Notes: generated from the letters alone by a model not told the origin. DNA of 64,000 nt from Rhabdothermincola sp036846205 (GCF_036846205.1 NZ_DAIUCK010000003.1:11521-75520), one strand, 5' to 3'; shown: positions 17,082 to 26,645, counted from the first letter of the stretch. Numbers and translations: made by a program.

Positions 17082-17088
17082 CGTCTTC

Positions 17089-17094
17089 ACCGTA
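17089..17094 (-). promoter_or_regulatory. -10 box of nfo (leaderless)
   Basis: TACGGT on the minus strand, 7 nt before the ATG at 17081. Confidence 0.45.
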
Positions 17095-17128
17095 GCGTCG
17101 CCTCCCGCCGTCCCTGGCGGCCCGATGC

Positions 17129-18892
17129 TCAGGCCGGGCGTGACAGCGTGGACGTGGCGGTGGCCGGATCGGCCGTGAGTGCGTAGCCGGCGGCGGTGAG
17201 CGTCGTGGGTACCGGGGTGTCCATCAGGTCCTCGCAGCGGGGTGCGGCACCTTCGATCGCCGCCCGATCGGCGGCACGCCCGATCGCCACCACGTCGTCG
17301 AGGAGCGACCGGGCCCCGGCTCCGAGCAGGGCGAGGTCATCGGACACGAGGGCCATGCCGCCGGACACCCCCACCGCGTGCGCCCAGGTCGTGATGGCCT
17401 CGGCGGTGAGATCCGTCTCGTCGGTGCGCAGCATCAGGCAGTCGGGGTCATTCAACCACAGCCGCCGGTGCATGAAGCTGCGGGACAGCGTGCTCGCCCA
17501 GCTGTGCAGGGTGGCCGGCGCGGTGGCCTCGTAGCCTCGCAGGACCGGGTCGGCCCCCTTGAGCGACCAGGTGGGAGCGACGTCGGGACCGATCCGATTC
17601 CCGTCGACCAGCCCGACCACGTGGCTCAGCGGAGCCCCGCAGCCCAGCAGGAACGTGCCGTCACCCGCTCCACGTCGCACGGCCTCGTAGCCGGCCCGGA
17701 CTCGCTGGGCGGGGGTGCGCGACGGATCGGACCACACACCGTCGAACGACGGCGCGAAGGTGAAATCGAGCTTCAGGTAGGTGAAACCCGCGTCGACCAG
17801 CGAGCGGCAGACCTCCTCGATGTGGGCGAGGACCTCGGGCAGAGTGGTGTCGAGCGCGTACATGACCCCACCGCGACCACCACCCCACTCCGGGTTGACC
17901 ATGCCCCACAACGGCTGACCGTCGGCGAAGCGGGCCAACCACTCGGGATGGCGGCGGGCGACCTCCGAATCGGGGGCCACGATGAACGGTGCCAGCCAGA
18001 TCCCCGGCCGGCGCCCGGCTGCCGAGATCGCGCCGGCCAGCGCGTCGAGCGACGAGGGAAACTTGTCGTTGGTGGTCAGCCAGTCGCCGATCGCGGACTG
18101 GTAACCATCGTCGATCTGGAAGACCTCGAAGGGCCAGTCGCCAGCCAAGAACAGGTTGTCGCGGACGTGCTGCTCGGTGACCCCGTGGAAGTAGTGGTAC
18201 CAGGAGCACCAGCCGACCTGGTACGGCGCCGAGATCCGGGCCCCGCCCAGCGAGCCGACCCGGCGGGCCCAGCGATCGAGGGCCGCACAGACGTCACCGT
18301 CGTTGACCGGCTCGGTCACGAACGGGTGCAACGCTCGGGACTCCCCCGGCCCGAGCTGGGCGTCACCGAGGAACGCTTCGGCCCACAACTCGGGGGTGCC
18401 CTCCCGATCACCCGATGGACGCAGCCGCCACGTGCCGTCATGCTCGATGCCTCCGTCGAACCCAGCGAGCATCGTGCGCCCGGCAGCGTCCCGGAGCACG
18501 GTGACCCACTCGGAGCGAAGCTCACCGTCCAGCGCGCGCCGCTGGTCGGCATGGTGGATGCCCTGCACCATCTCGAGCGCGCCAGGGGTGGTGGACGGAT
18601 CCCGGTCGACCCCGAAGACCGCCACATCGGTCGGGGACCACGACTGGTACCCGTGACGCAGCATCCGGACCGGGGTTGAGCTCCTGGGGAGGCGGAGCAC
18701 GACCGCGACCGACCGCACCCGCACCGGCACGTCCCCGGCGTTCGTCAAGGACCATGGCACCGGAATGCCCGGCCGTACCTCGCCCAGCGCGACCTCGAGC
18801 CCACCTACGTGCACCGTGCCCGGGCCGGTGACCGGCGACGAGCAGGAACCCTCTCCGATCGTTGCCACGACGCGCTCGACCACCGGCTCCAC
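17129..18892 (-). CDS. alpha-galactosidase-like glycoside hydrolase (GH36)
   Basis: Predicted to release alpha-linked galactose or related sugars. The 587-residue protein has an N-terminal beta domain (about 1-200) and a TIM barrel with GH36 landmarks: LRHGYQSWSP, FQIDDGYQSAIGDW, GIWLAPFIVAPDSEV, the nucleophile Asp in YLKLDFTF and the acid/base Asp in NRIGPDVAP. No signal peptide is evident, so it is probably cytoplasmic. The frame stays open back to 19096 but that part overlaps the divergent xseA gene; GTG 18892, with TAGGAT 8 nt upstream, is my preferred start. Substrate specificity cannot be set from motifs alone. Confidence 0.82.
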   Translation of the reverse strand: MEPVVERVVATIGEGSCSSPVTGPGTVHVGGLEVALGEVRPGIPVPWSLTNAGDVPVRVRSVAVVLRLPRSSTPVRMLRHGYQSWSPTDVAVFGVDRDPSTTPGALEMVQGIHHADQRRALDGELRSEWVTVLRDAAGRTMLAGFDGGIEHDGTWRLRPSGDREGTPELWAEAFLGDAQLGPGESRALHPFVTEPVNDGDVCAALDRWARRVGSLGGARISAPYQVGWCSWYHYFHGVTEQHVRDNLFLAGDWPFEVFQIDDGYQSAIGDWLTTNDKFPSSLDALAGAISAAGRRPGIWLAPFIVAPDSEVARRHPEWLARFADGQPLWGMVNPEWGGGRGGVMYALDTTLPEVLAHIEEVCRSLVDAGFTYLKLDFTFAPSFDGVWSDPSRTPAQRVRAGYEAVRRGAGDGTFLLGCGAPLSHVVGLVDGNRIGPDVAPTWSLKGADPVLRGYEATAPATLHSWASTLSRSFMHRRLWLNDPDCLMLRTDETDLTAEAITTWAHAVGVSGGMALVSDDLALLGAGARSLLDDVVAIGRAADRAAIEGAAPRCEDLMDTPVPTTLTAAGYALTADPATATSTLSRPA

Positions 18893-18980
18893 GAGCAGGG
18901 ATCCTACGACGCTGCCAGAGCATCCCTCGTCGGCCCGGAAGGACGCACGACACGTGACGGGGAGGAGAGCCAGCCCGGGG

Positions 18981-18986
18981 TAGGTT
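18981..18986 (+). promoter_or_regulatory. -10 box of xseA (leaderless)
   Basis: TAGGTT, 6 nt before the ATG at 18993. Confidence 0.5.
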
Positions 18987-18992
18987 CGGGCG

Positions 18993-20264
18993 ATGGAGTC
19001 CGGCACCTTCACGGTCCGCGAGCTCGCCTCCGGTATCCACACCGCGCTGAACGCCTGGTTCCCACGAGAGGTGTGGGTGCAGGGCCAGATCGCCAACCTG
19101 TCGCGCTCGCATGCCGGTCACGTCTACTTCCACCTCGTCGAGCCCGGCCCGCCGGGCGAGCCACCCGACGCCTCGATCGGGGTGGTGTTGTTCGCCGCGG
19201 CCCGCCAGTACGTCAACACGGTGCTCCGGCAGGCGGGGGGCGTGCGTATGGCCGACGGCATGCGCATCCGCATCCGGGGGCGGATCGAGCTGTTCGCCCA
19301 GCAGGGCCGGCTCCAGCTCCGCATGTCGGGTATCGACCCGGACTACACACTGGGACTGATCGCCACCGACCGCCAGAGGGTGCTCGAGATCCTCACCCGA
19401 GAAGGGCTGGTGGAGCGCAACCGGAGGCTGACCCTGCCTCCTGGACCGCTACGGGTCGGGCTGGTCACCAGCCCGGGTAGTGCCGCGATGGCCGACTTCG
19501 TGCACGAGCTGGAAGCGAGCGGGCTGGGGTGGCGGGTGCTGCTGGCACCGGCGCGGATGCAAGGCCAGGGGGCGGAGCACACGCTGGTGGCGGCACTCGA
19601 ACACCTCCGTGACGCACCGGTCGACGTGGTGGCCATCATCCGGGGCGGCGGCGCCAAGACCGACCTGGCGCTGTTCGACCACGAGGTGGTGGCCCGTGCG
19701 GTGGCGATGATGCCGGTGCCGGTGACGACCGGCATCGGGCACGAGACCGACAGCTCGGTCACCGATGCCGTGGCGCACTCCTCCTGCAAGACGCCCACCG
19801 CCTGCGCGGCGCGGCTGGTGGCGCACGTCCGGAGCTCGATCGAACGGGTGGACACGCTGTGGCAGGCGATCGGCTCGCGGTCCTCCGTGCTCATCCATCG
19901 CTACGAACGGCGCCTCGACGCGTCCCTCGCCTCGCTCGTCCGGTTGTCGAGCGCAACCCTCGAGCGCCAGCACCAACGCACGATCGACGCCGAGCGGCGG
20001 GCCGCTCGGGCTGCCCTCGGCGCGCTGGCGAGGGCCGAGCTGCGGCTCGACCGGGACACGGCCCGGGTGGCTGCGGTCGACCCCGAACGGGCGATGGCCC
20101 GGGGCTGGTCGATCACCACGGACCCGTCCGGTCGGGTGGTTCGCACAGCGCGGGACCTCGCCGAGGGCCAGCAGCTCGTGACCGTGCTCGTCGACGGGAC
20201 GGTGGTGAGCCGGGTGGAGCGGGTCGAGCTCGACCGACGCCGGGGCAGTGGGAACGATGGCTAG
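18993..20264 (+). CDS. xseA: exodeoxyribonuclease VII large subunit
   Basis: Catalytic subunit of the ATP-independent single-strand exonuclease. The 423-residue protein has the N-terminal OB fold (VWVQGQIANLSRSHAGHVYF), and the catalytic block GLVTSPGSAAMADF, IIRGGGAKTDLALFD and TTGIGHETDSSVTD, followed by a long helical region. The C-terminal MARGWSITTDPSGRVV strand is typical. xseB begins 2 nt after the stop. The start at 18993 is supported by a leaderless-type promoter. Complete and of normal length. Confidence 0.95.
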   Translation: MESGTFTVRELASGIHTALNAWFPREVWVQGQIANLSRSHAGHVYFHLVEPGPPGEPPDASIGVVLFAAARQYVNTVLRQAGGVRMADGMRIRIRGRIELFAQQGRLQLRMSGIDPDYTLGLIATDRQRVLEILTREGLVERNRRLTLPPGPLRVGLVTSPGSAAMADFVHELEASGLGWRVLLAPARMQGQGAEHTLVAALEHLRDAPVDVVAIIRGGGAKTDLALFDHEVVARAVAMMPVPVTTGIGHETDSSVTDAVAHSSCKTPTACAARLVAHVRSSIERVDTLWQAIGSRSSVLIHRYERRLDASLASLVRLSSATLERQHQRTIDAERRAARAALGALARAELRLDRDTARVAAVDPERAMARGWSITTDPSGRVVRTARDLAEGQQLVTVLVDGTVVSRVERVELDRRRGSGNDG

Positions 20265-20266
20265 CG

Positions 20267-20470
20267 ATGGCTGAGGACGAGGAGCTCACCTACGCGGCAG
20301 CCGTCGCCGAGCTGGAGGCGATCCTCGCCGAGCTCGAAGGCGACGACGTGGACGTGGACCGGCTCGCGGCCCAGGTCCGCCGAGCGGCGGCCCTCGTCCG
20401 CTTCTGCCGGAGCCGGATCCTCGATGCCCGGGTGGAGATCGAGCAGATCCTTGAGGAACCTGCCGAATGA
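20267..20470 (+). CDS. xseB: exodeoxyribonuclease VII small subunit
   Basis: A 67-residue, mostly helical protein (LTYAAAVAELEAILAELEG, then DRLAAQVRRAAALVRFCRSR) that matches the small XseB subunit, which binds several copies per XseA. It directly follows xseA and its TGA overlaps the ATG of the prenyl synthase gene as ATGA, so all three genes should be one operon. Too short and too simple for further domain statements. Confidence 0.9.
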   Translation: MAEDEELTYAAAVAELEAILAELEGDDVDVDRLAAQVRRAAALVRFCRSRILDARVEIEQILEEPAE

Positions 20471-21582
20471 CCGCACGGTCCGGACCGATGGCGGGCGAAG
20501 CGAACGCGGTGCGGGCTGATCGAGCTGACCCGCCCGACCTGCCCCCTGAGGTGCAGGTCATCGGCGCACCGGTACGGGCGCGTCTCACCGCCGTGCTCGA
20601 TCAGGCGATCGCCGAATGGGTGCCGATCGATCCGGAGCTGGAGCGGCCACTGGCGTCGATCCGGCGACTGGTGCTGGCCGGCGGCAAGCGGCTCCGGCCA
20701 GCGTTCTGCTACTGGGCGTTCGTCGGCGCGGGCGGGAGGCCTGACGACCCCGTCATCGTCGACGCTGGCGCCGCGCTCGAGCTGCTGCACGCCTTCGCGC
20801 TGGTCCACGACGACGTGATGGACGAGTCCGTCCGGCGGCGGGGCGCGCCGACGGTCCACGTCGAGTACGCGGCGATCCACCGGGCGGAAGGCTGGGTCGG
20901 CGACCCGGAGCGGTTCGGGGAGGGGGCGGCGATCCTGGTGGGCGACCTGGCCCACGTCCTGGCGAACGAGCTGATCGTGGGGTTGGGCGAGCGAGCAGCC
21001 CGGGTGTGGAACCAGCTCGCGATCGAGGTCAACGTCGGCCAGTACCTCGATGTGGTCGGCACCGCCCGGGGGTCGGTCGACCTGCCCACCGCGCGGCGGA
21101 TCTCGCGCTACAAGTCAGGGAAGTACACGATCGAGCGGCCCCTGCACCTGGGCGCGGCACTGGCCGGCCGCCTCGACGAGCTGGCCGGCCCGCTCTCCGC
21201 CTATGGCGAGCCATTGGGTGAAGCCTTCCAGCTCCGCGACGATCTGCTCGGCGTGTTCGGCGACCCGGCTCGGATGGGCAAGCCGGTCGGTGAGGACCTG
21301 CGCGAAGGCAAGCCCACCCCGCTGCTGGCAGTGGCCCGGCAGCGCTGCACCGGCGACGAGGCGGCGCTCCTTGAGCGGGTGGGTGACCCGACCCTCGACG
21401 AGCACGGCATCGCCACCCTCCAGGCGGTGCTCGAGTCCTGCGGAGCTCGGGACGAGATCGAGCGGTCGATCACCGCGCTCACCGACCGGGCGATCGACGC
21501 GGCACGACGAGCGCCGTTGCGAGGCGAGGCCCGGGCGGCGCTCGTCGCCCTGGCCGGCTACGTGGCTACTCGTGACCGCTGA
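20467..21582 (+). CDS. polyprenyl diphosphate synthase
   Basis: Extends allylic diphosphates with isopentenyl diphosphate (E-type chain elongation). The 371-residue protein has GGKRLRPAF, the first aspartate-rich motif DDVMDESVRRRG, the KYTIERPLHLG region and the second aspartate motif FQLRDDLLGVFGD. In the first motif DD-x2-D replaces nothing essential. Product length depends on residues before the first motif (LLHAFALVHDDVMD); a geranylgeranyl or longer product is plausible but not decided. It could supply carotenoid, quinone or archaeal-like lipid precursors. Translationally coupled to xseB. Confidence 0.88.
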   Translation: MTARSGPMAGEANAVRADRADPPDLPPEVQVIGAPVRARLTAVLDQAIAEWVPIDPELERPLASIRRLVLAGGKRLRPAFCYWAFVGAGGRPDDPVIVDAGAALELLHAFALVHDDVMDESVRRRGAPTVHVEYAAIHRAEGWVGDPERFGEGAAILVGDLAHVLANELIVGLGERAARVWNQLAIEVNVGQYLDVVGTARGSVDLPTARRISRYKSGKYTIERPLHLGAALAGRLDELAGPLSAYGEPLGEAFQLRDDLLGVFGDPARMGKPVGEDLREGKPTPLLAVARQRCTGDEAALLERVGDPTLDEHGIATLQAVLESCGARDEIERSITALTDRAIDAARRAPLRGEARAALVALAGYVATRDR

Positions 21583-21619
21583 AGGAAATCGACCCTCGGC
21601 ACGGCGCCCGACCGCCCCG

Positions 21620-21625
21620 TAGCAT
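21620..21625 (+). promoter_or_regulatory. possible -10 box of the PAS-GGDEF-EAL gene
   Basis: TAGCAT about 80 nt before the ATG at 21706; the leader would contain the hairpin at 21655-21673. No clear -35. Confidence 0.35.
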
Positions 21626-21654
21626 GGTTTGGCCGACCCGCAGGGCGGTGATCG

Positions 21655-21673
21655 CAACCGGGCGTTCCGGTTG
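21655..21673 (+). other. hairpin in the leader of the PAS-GGDEF-EAL gene
   Basis: Perfect 7-bp inverted repeat CAACCGG / CCGGTTG with a 5-nt loop. It could be a terminator of the upstream operon or a leader structure. It does not match a c-di-GMP riboswitch that I can recognise. Confidence 0.4.
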
Positions 21674-21705
21674 GGTGGGGAGAGCGGACAGGCTCGAGGG
21701 AACCG

Positions 21706-24700
21706 ATGACCACCATCGAAGAGCGGCTCGCGGTGCTCTCCCGGTTGCCCGGAGACGTCGTGAGCCTGCTCGATCCCGACGGGAAGGTGCTGTACGTGTC
21801 GCCCTCCGTGGAGCGCACCCTGGGCTACACAGTCGAGCAGTACCTGGCGCTCGACCCCGCCGCCATCCTGCACCCTGACGATCGTCCGGTGTCCCGAGCC
21901 CACTGGGAGCAGGTGGTCGCCGAGCCCGGCGAGCCCTTGCGTTGGGAGCTCCGCATGCAGCACGCAGACGGCTCGTGGCGCTGGATCGAGGTCGTCGCCA
22001 GCAACCACCTGGACGACCCGTCTCTCAGTGCGATCTTCGCCAATTACCGGGACGTGACCGAGCGGCGCCAGGCCGAGGACGCGCTCAAGGCCAGCGAGGA
22101 CCGGCTCCGTGCCGTGCTGCAGAACAGTCGCGACGTCACGGCCGTGATCTCCGAGCACGGGCAGATCGTCTGGGTCAGCCCGGCAGTGACCGAGATGCTC
22201 GGTTGGCCGGCCGATGACCTCACGGGCACCAACGCCTTCGATCTCGTCCACCCCGACGACCGTGCCCCCGCCTTCGAACGGCTGGCCGAAGCGGTGACCT
22301 CCGATCGACCGGCGGATCCCATCATGGTTCGCATCCTCCGCTCATCAGGGGAATGGCTCCCGACCGAGGTCGCCGGCAGCCCGTGGCGGACCGGCGACCG
22401 GTTGGAGGGTGTGGTGATCAACGTCCGGGACGTGCGCTGGCGCTTGACCGCCGAGCAGGTGCGCAAGCAGAGCGAGGAGCGCTTCGAGGCACTGGTACGC
22501 AACAGCCACGACGGCATCCTCCTCCTCGATCACCAAGCCGTGATCACCTACGCGACTCCGTCGATCGAGAGCCTCTTCGGCCGACCGCTCGAGGTCGTGC
22601 GGGCCAGCAGACGCTTCGAATGGGTGCACCCCGACGACGTGGACCGGGTGGCCACCGCACTGGCCCAAGTGATGAGCGAACCCCTGTCCAGGGCCTCCCT
22701 GCAGGTCAGGGTGCGCCACGCAGGCGGCACGTACCGGTGGGCCGAAGCGATCGCGGTCAACCTGCTCGACCACGAGGCGGTGCACGCGGTCGTGATCAAC
22801 ATCCGTGACGTGACCGACCAGAAGCGAGCCGAGGAAGCCCTCCGGGCGAGCGAAGAGCGGTTCCGGTCGCTGGTTCGCTTCTCCGGTTCCGTGGTGCAGG
22901 TCCTCGATGACGAGGCCCGGGTGCGTTGGTGCAGCCCGTCGGCTGCCGAGGTCATCGGCTATTCAGACCAGGAACTGCTCGGGGCCTGGGTCGGTGACTA
23001 CGCCCACCCCGACGATCTCGACGCGGCGACGAATACGTTTCTCACTGCGCTCCGTGAGCCGGGGTCGACGGCGAGCATCGTGTGCCGGGTTCGGCACCGT
23101 GACGGCAGCTGGCGCTGGCTGGAGTGCACCTTCACCAACCGACGCAAGGACCGCACCATCGCCGGGATGGTGGCCAACTACCGCGACGTGACCGACCAGC
23201 GCCAGGCCGAGCAGGCGCTGCGGGAGAGCGAGCGGCTCTTCCGATCGCTGGCCCGCTCGTCGCCGACCGGGATCTTCCAGCAGAATGCGCTCGGCGAGTG
23301 CATCTACGTCAATCACCGCTGGCAGGAGATCACCGGCTTCGCGATGGAGCACGCGCTCGGCCACGGCTGGCGGCGCATCATCCATCCCGACGACCGCGCT
23401 CGCCTGGAGACCGAGCGGGAGGGCACGCCGCGACCGGTCATGGCGAAGGACGAGTTCCGGGTGGTGCGACCTGACGGTGACATCCGCTGGGTGGCAGTCC
23501 AGACCGCTCCGATGTACGACGAAGACGGCGCGTTCGTCGGCAGCGTGGGGGCGATCGAGGACATCACCGAACGGGTCGCGGCTCAGCAGGACTCCCAGCG
23601 ACTCATCGACATCTTCGAAGCGACGAGCGATCTGGTGGCGATGGCCGATGCCAATGGCCGTGTGCTGTACCTCAACCGAGCGAGCAAGGAGTTCTTCGGC
23701 CTCCCCGAGAACGCAGAGCCCGAGCACTTCGACGTGTTCGAGAACCTCCCCGCTGAACTGATCGAGCGGCTGGCCCTCGAAGCCGCGCCCGCCCTCGAGA
23801 TGCACGGCGTCTGGAGCGGCGAGCTGCCCCTGGTGCGTCGCGACGGCACCGAGGTGCCACACCTCGCGCAGCTACTCGTCCATCGCGACCACCGCGGCCG
23901 CGCCGAGTACTACTCGGCGGTGCTGCGGGACATCTCGGAACGCAAGGCATTCGAGCACCGGCTGACCCACCAGGCCACCCACGACCCGCTCACGGGCCTC
24001 CCCAACCGCACCCTGCTGCTCGACCGGCTGACGATGGCGCTCGCTCGCGCCCGGCGCCACCACCGCCGGCTGGTCGTGCTGTTCCTGGATCTCGATCACT
24101 TCAAGGTCGTCAACGACAGTCTCGGTCACGGGCTCGGGGACCAGTTGCTGGTGGCCATCTCCGAACGACTGCAGGCCACGGTTCGCCCCGGCGACACCAT
24201 CGCCCGCTTCGGTGGCGACGAGTTCGTCGTGCTGTGCGAGGATCTCGTGGATCGCAAGGACGCGATCGCCATCGCGGAACGGCTGATCAGCGCCCTCGAC
24301 GGTCCGTTCTCCACGGACGACAACGAGGTCTTCGTCGGGGTCAGTATCGGGCTCGCGTTCCCTGAGGAGCCGACTGCCGACCCCGAGACCCTCATCCGGG
24401 ACGCGGATGCCGCGATGTACCAGGCCAAGCAACGCGGGCGCGGGCGGTGGGTGGTGTTCGACAGCACGATGCGGGCCCACGCCATCGACCGGCTCGACAT
24501 CGAGAGCGCCCTCCGCCGGGCGCTGGAGCGACGGGAGCTGCGGGTCTTCTACCAGCCCGTCGTCTGCCTCGCGAGCGGCACCATCTCCGGCGTCGAGGCG
24601 CTGGTGCGATGGGAGCATCCCGAACGGGGGATGCTCAGCCCGGGTGAGTTCATCGGGGTGGCCGAGGAGACCGGGCTCATCGTGCCCATCGGGGCGTGGG

Positions 24701-25269
24701 TGCTCGAGCAGGCGTGCCGCCAGGTGCAACGTTGGCGAGCCCAGACGCCCTCCCTCGAGCGCCTGGGCGTCTCGGTGAACCTCTCCGGGCGCCAACTCGG
24801 CCATCCGGAGGTCGTGGACGAGGTGGCGACGGTGCTCACCTCGACCGGGATCGACCCGGCCCTGGTGGAGATCGAGATCACCGAGAGCGTGCTCATGGAC
24901 GACGTCGAGATGTCCCACGAGACGCTGGGTCGACTGAAGCAGCTGGGCGTCAAGCTGGCAGTCGACGACTTCGGGACCGGCTACTCGTCGCTCAGCTACC
25001 TGCGCCGCTTCCCGGTCGACCTGCTGAAGGTCGACCGATCGTTCGTGCACGGCTTGGGGCGCGATCCCGGCGACTCGGCGATCGTCACCGCGATCATCAC
25101 CCTCGCACACACGCTCGGCCTGCAGGCCGTGGCCGAAGGCGTCGAGACCGCCGACCAGCTCGCCGAGCTACGCCAGCTCGGCTGCGACCGGGCGCAGGGG
25201 TTCCACATCGCCCGGCCGGGACCCGAAGCGGTGATCGAGCAGCTCCTGACCGGCGGGCAACGATGGTGA
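21706..25269 (+). CDS. six-PAS diguanylate cyclase/phosphodiesterase
   Basis: Cytoplasmic c-di-GMP turnover protein of 1187 residues with no transmembrane segment visible. Six PAS units of about 120 residues (roughly 5-125, 130-250, 258-372, 380-500, 505-628, 632-750) each carry an HPDD-type motif or a RDVT/RDIS end, and five end in PAC-like RDVT-ERRQAE or similar linkers. The GGDEF domain (about 765-925) has an intact GGDEF at 836-840 and an I-site RPGD five residues before it. The EAL domain (about 935-1180) has EAL at 964-966, NLSGRQLG, EITESVLMDD and DDFGTG, so both activities look possible. The ATG at 21706 has GAGGGA upstream. PAS ligands cannot be told. Confidence 0.93.
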   Translation: MTTIEERLAVLSRLPGDVVSLLDPDGKVLYVSPSVERTLGYTVEQYLALDPAAILHPDDRPVSRAHWEQVVAEPGEPLRWELRMQHADGSWRWIEVVASNHLDDPSLSAIFANYRDVTERRQAEDALKASEDRLRAVLQNSRDVTAVISEHGQIVWVSPAVTEMLGWPADDLTGTNAFDLVHPDDRAPAFERLAEAVTSDRPADPIMVRILRSSGEWLPTEVAGSPWRTGDRLEGVVINVRDVRWRLTAEQVRKQSEERFEALVRNSHDGILLLDHQAVITYATPSIESLFGRPLEVVRASRRFEWVHPDDVDRVATALAQVMSEPLSRASLQVRVRHAGGTYRWAEAIAVNLLDHEAVHAVVINIRDVTDQKRAEEALRASEERFRSLVRFSGSVVQVLDDEARVRWCSPSAAEVIGYSDQELLGAWVGDYAHPDDLDAATNTFLTALREPGSTASIVCRVRHRDGSWRWLECTFTNRRKDRTIAGMVANYRDVTDQRQAEQALRESERLFRSLARSSPTGIFQQNALGECIYVNHRWQEITGFAMEHALGHGWRRIIHPDDRARLETEREGTPRPVMAKDEFRVVRPDGDIRWVAVQTAPMYDEDGAFVGSVGAIEDITERVAAQQDSQRLIDIFEATSDLVAMADANGRVLYLNRASKEFFGLPENAEPEHFDVFENLPAELIERLALEAAPALEMHGVWSGELPLVRRDGTEVPHLAQLLVHRDHRGRAEYYSAVLRDISERKAFEHRLTHQATHDPLTGLPNRTLLLDRLTMALARARRHHRRLVVLFLDLDHFKVVNDSLGHGLGDQLLVAISERLQATVRPGDTIARFGGDEFVVLCEDLVDRKDAIAIAERLISALDGPFSTDDNEVFVGVSIGLAFPEEPTADPETLIRDADAAMYQAKQRGRGRWVVFDSTMRAHAIDRLDIESALRRALERRELRVFYQPVVCLASGTISGVEALVRWEHPERGMLSPGEFIGVAEETGLIVPIGAWVLEQACRQVQRWRAQTPSLERLGVSVNLSGRQLGHPEVVDEVATVLTSTGIDPALVEIEITESVLMDDVEMSHETLGRLKQLGVKLAVDDFGTGYSSLSYLRRFPVDLLKVDRSFVHGLGRDPGDSAIVTAIITLAHTLGLQAVAEGVETADQLAELRQLGCDRAQGFHIARPGPEAVIEQLLTGGQRW

Positions 25270-25339
25270 CGACCGGCCGGGCGGGTCGAGCCGACCCGAC
25301 CACGGTGAGCCCGGCGACGGGACGTGCGAAGCTGGGGTC

Positions 25340-25918
25340 ATGGCCGGATCCCTGAGCCGCGAGTCGATCGTGGCCATCACCCGCGAGCTGATCGAGCGGG
25401 AAGGCCTCGAGTCGGTCTCGCTGCGGCGTATCGCCGGCCTGCTCGGGGTCACCGCACCGGCGCTGTACGCCCACGTCAATGGCAAGCGGGACCTGCTCCG
25501 CGCGGTGGCGGAAGGCGAGTTCGAACGCCTGATCGAGCTCCTGGAGCGGATCGACGACCCCGACCCGCTGGCACGTATCCGGCGATTCAGCCGGGCCTAC
25601 ATCGAGCATGCCGTGAGCAATCCGGGGCTGTTCCGGACGATGTTCCTCTTCCCACCCAGCCTGAGCGTGGCCGATGCCACCGGCCAGGAGCTGCCGGCGG
25701 CGACCAAAGCGTTCGAGATCGCGCACCATGCGGCCGTCGAGGCCGTCGACCAGGGACTGCTTCGCTCCGATGACCCGCTCCTGGTGGCACTGACCCTCTG
25801 GACGGGCGTGCACGGCGCAGCCGAGGTGTTGCTCCTCGGCTTCGGGTTCGACCAGGACACCACCGCAGCGCTCATCGACTCGCTCATCGAGACGCTCATC
25901 GCCGGCTTGCGGCGCTGA
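25340..25918 (+). CDS. TetR family transcriptional regulator
   Basis: A 192-residue repressor with an N-terminal helix-turn-helix (ESVSLRRIAGLLGVTAPALY AHV region, residues of about 25-50) and a larger ligand-binding C-terminal domain, which resembles the WHG/TetR_C_33 type. The gene starts with ATG at 25340 and is convergent with a pair of alpha/beta-hydrolase genes, so its target is not obvious; its own promoter is the usual guess. Ligand unknown. Confidence 0.85.
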   Translation: MAGSLSRESIVAITRELIEREGLESVSLRRIAGLLGVTAPALYAHVNGKRDLLRAVAEGEFERLIELLERIDDPDPLARIRRFSRAYIEHAVSNPGLFRTMFLFPPSLSVADATGQELPAATKAFEIAHHAAVEAVDQGLLRSDDPLLVALTLWTGVHGAAEVLLLGFGFDQDTTAALIDSLIETLIAGLRR

Positions 25919-25931
25919 TCGCCGACTGCGG

Positions 25932-26645
25932 TCAGCGCGGCGGGGTCGGCAGCGATGCCGGGCGCCCCTCGCCCCCCGAACCGGCGAACCACCTGAGTGC
26001 CTCGACGATCGAGCCCTCGACCACCCCCGGCTCGGCCACCACCGCCGCCAGCCACTCGGGTCGGGTCACGGCCGCCACCACGAAGGGGCGCTCGAGACCG
26101 GACCACTGCACGGCTTGGCGGACGTACTCCGAGGCGTAGTCCGGTGGGCGCACGTCGCGCGACAGCTCGAACAGCGCCCAGGGGTCGGGAGCCGAGGGTT
26201 TCACCTCCGCGCCCGATCCCAGCCGGCTGAGCCGCGGCACGTACGCCGTGCCGGGCCGGACCCCTCCGCCCGCCAGCCCCGGGCCGTCGGCCAGGATCGC
26301 CCCCCGCACCAGCTCGGGTCGCCCACCCGCGATCAGCAGCGCCACGTAGGCACCCAGCCCCCGGCCGAGCACCGTCGACGGACCCAGCTCCGCCAGTGCA
26401 GCGTCGGCGTCGGCCATGAGCATCTCGGCCGTGTAGCCCCCTCCGGTGGGGATGGTGGAGGCGCCGTGCCCGGTGAAATCCAGCCCCCAGATCGGCCCGG
26501 GCCACGCCTCTGCCCACGGCGGCGGCGCCGACGGTGTCCGCTCGCCCAGCCCGTGGAGGAGCAGCAGCGGCCGGTCGAGCCCCGCGGTGGCGTCGCGCAG
26601 CGGATGCAGGGCGAGCTGGGCCCGGTTGTGGATCACGAACCTCAT
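25932..26645 (-). CDS. alpha/beta-hydrolase fold protein lacking the nucleophile Ser
   Basis: The 237-residue protein has the early strand and oxyanion block LLLLHGLGERTPS and WGLDFTGHGAS of the fold. At the nucleophile elbow the usual G-x-S-x-G is VLGRGLGAYVAL, with Arg in place of Ser. The C-terminal part is also short, and I see no convincing catalytic His. It may be a non-catalytic partner or use another mechanism. Its ATG overlaps the stop of the upstream hydrolase gene as ATGA, so both are probably co-translated. Confidence 0.75.
   Translation of the reverse strand: MRFVIHNRAQLALHPLRDATAGLDRPLLLLHGLGERTPSAPPPWAEAWPGPIWGLDFTGHGASTIPTGGGYTAEMLMADADAALAELGPSTVLGRGLGAYVALLIAGGRPELVRGAILADGPGLAGGGVRPGTAYVPRLSRLGSGAEVKPSAPDPWALFELSRDVRPPDYASEYVRQAVQWSGLERPFVVAAVTRPEWLAAVVAEPGVVEGSIVEALRWFAGSGGEGRPASLPTPPR

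Noticed and set aside
21626..21705. Possible c-di-GMP riboswitch before the PAS-GGDEF-EAL gene
   Set aside because: There is a 7-bp hairpin but no conserved GEMM-type sequence.
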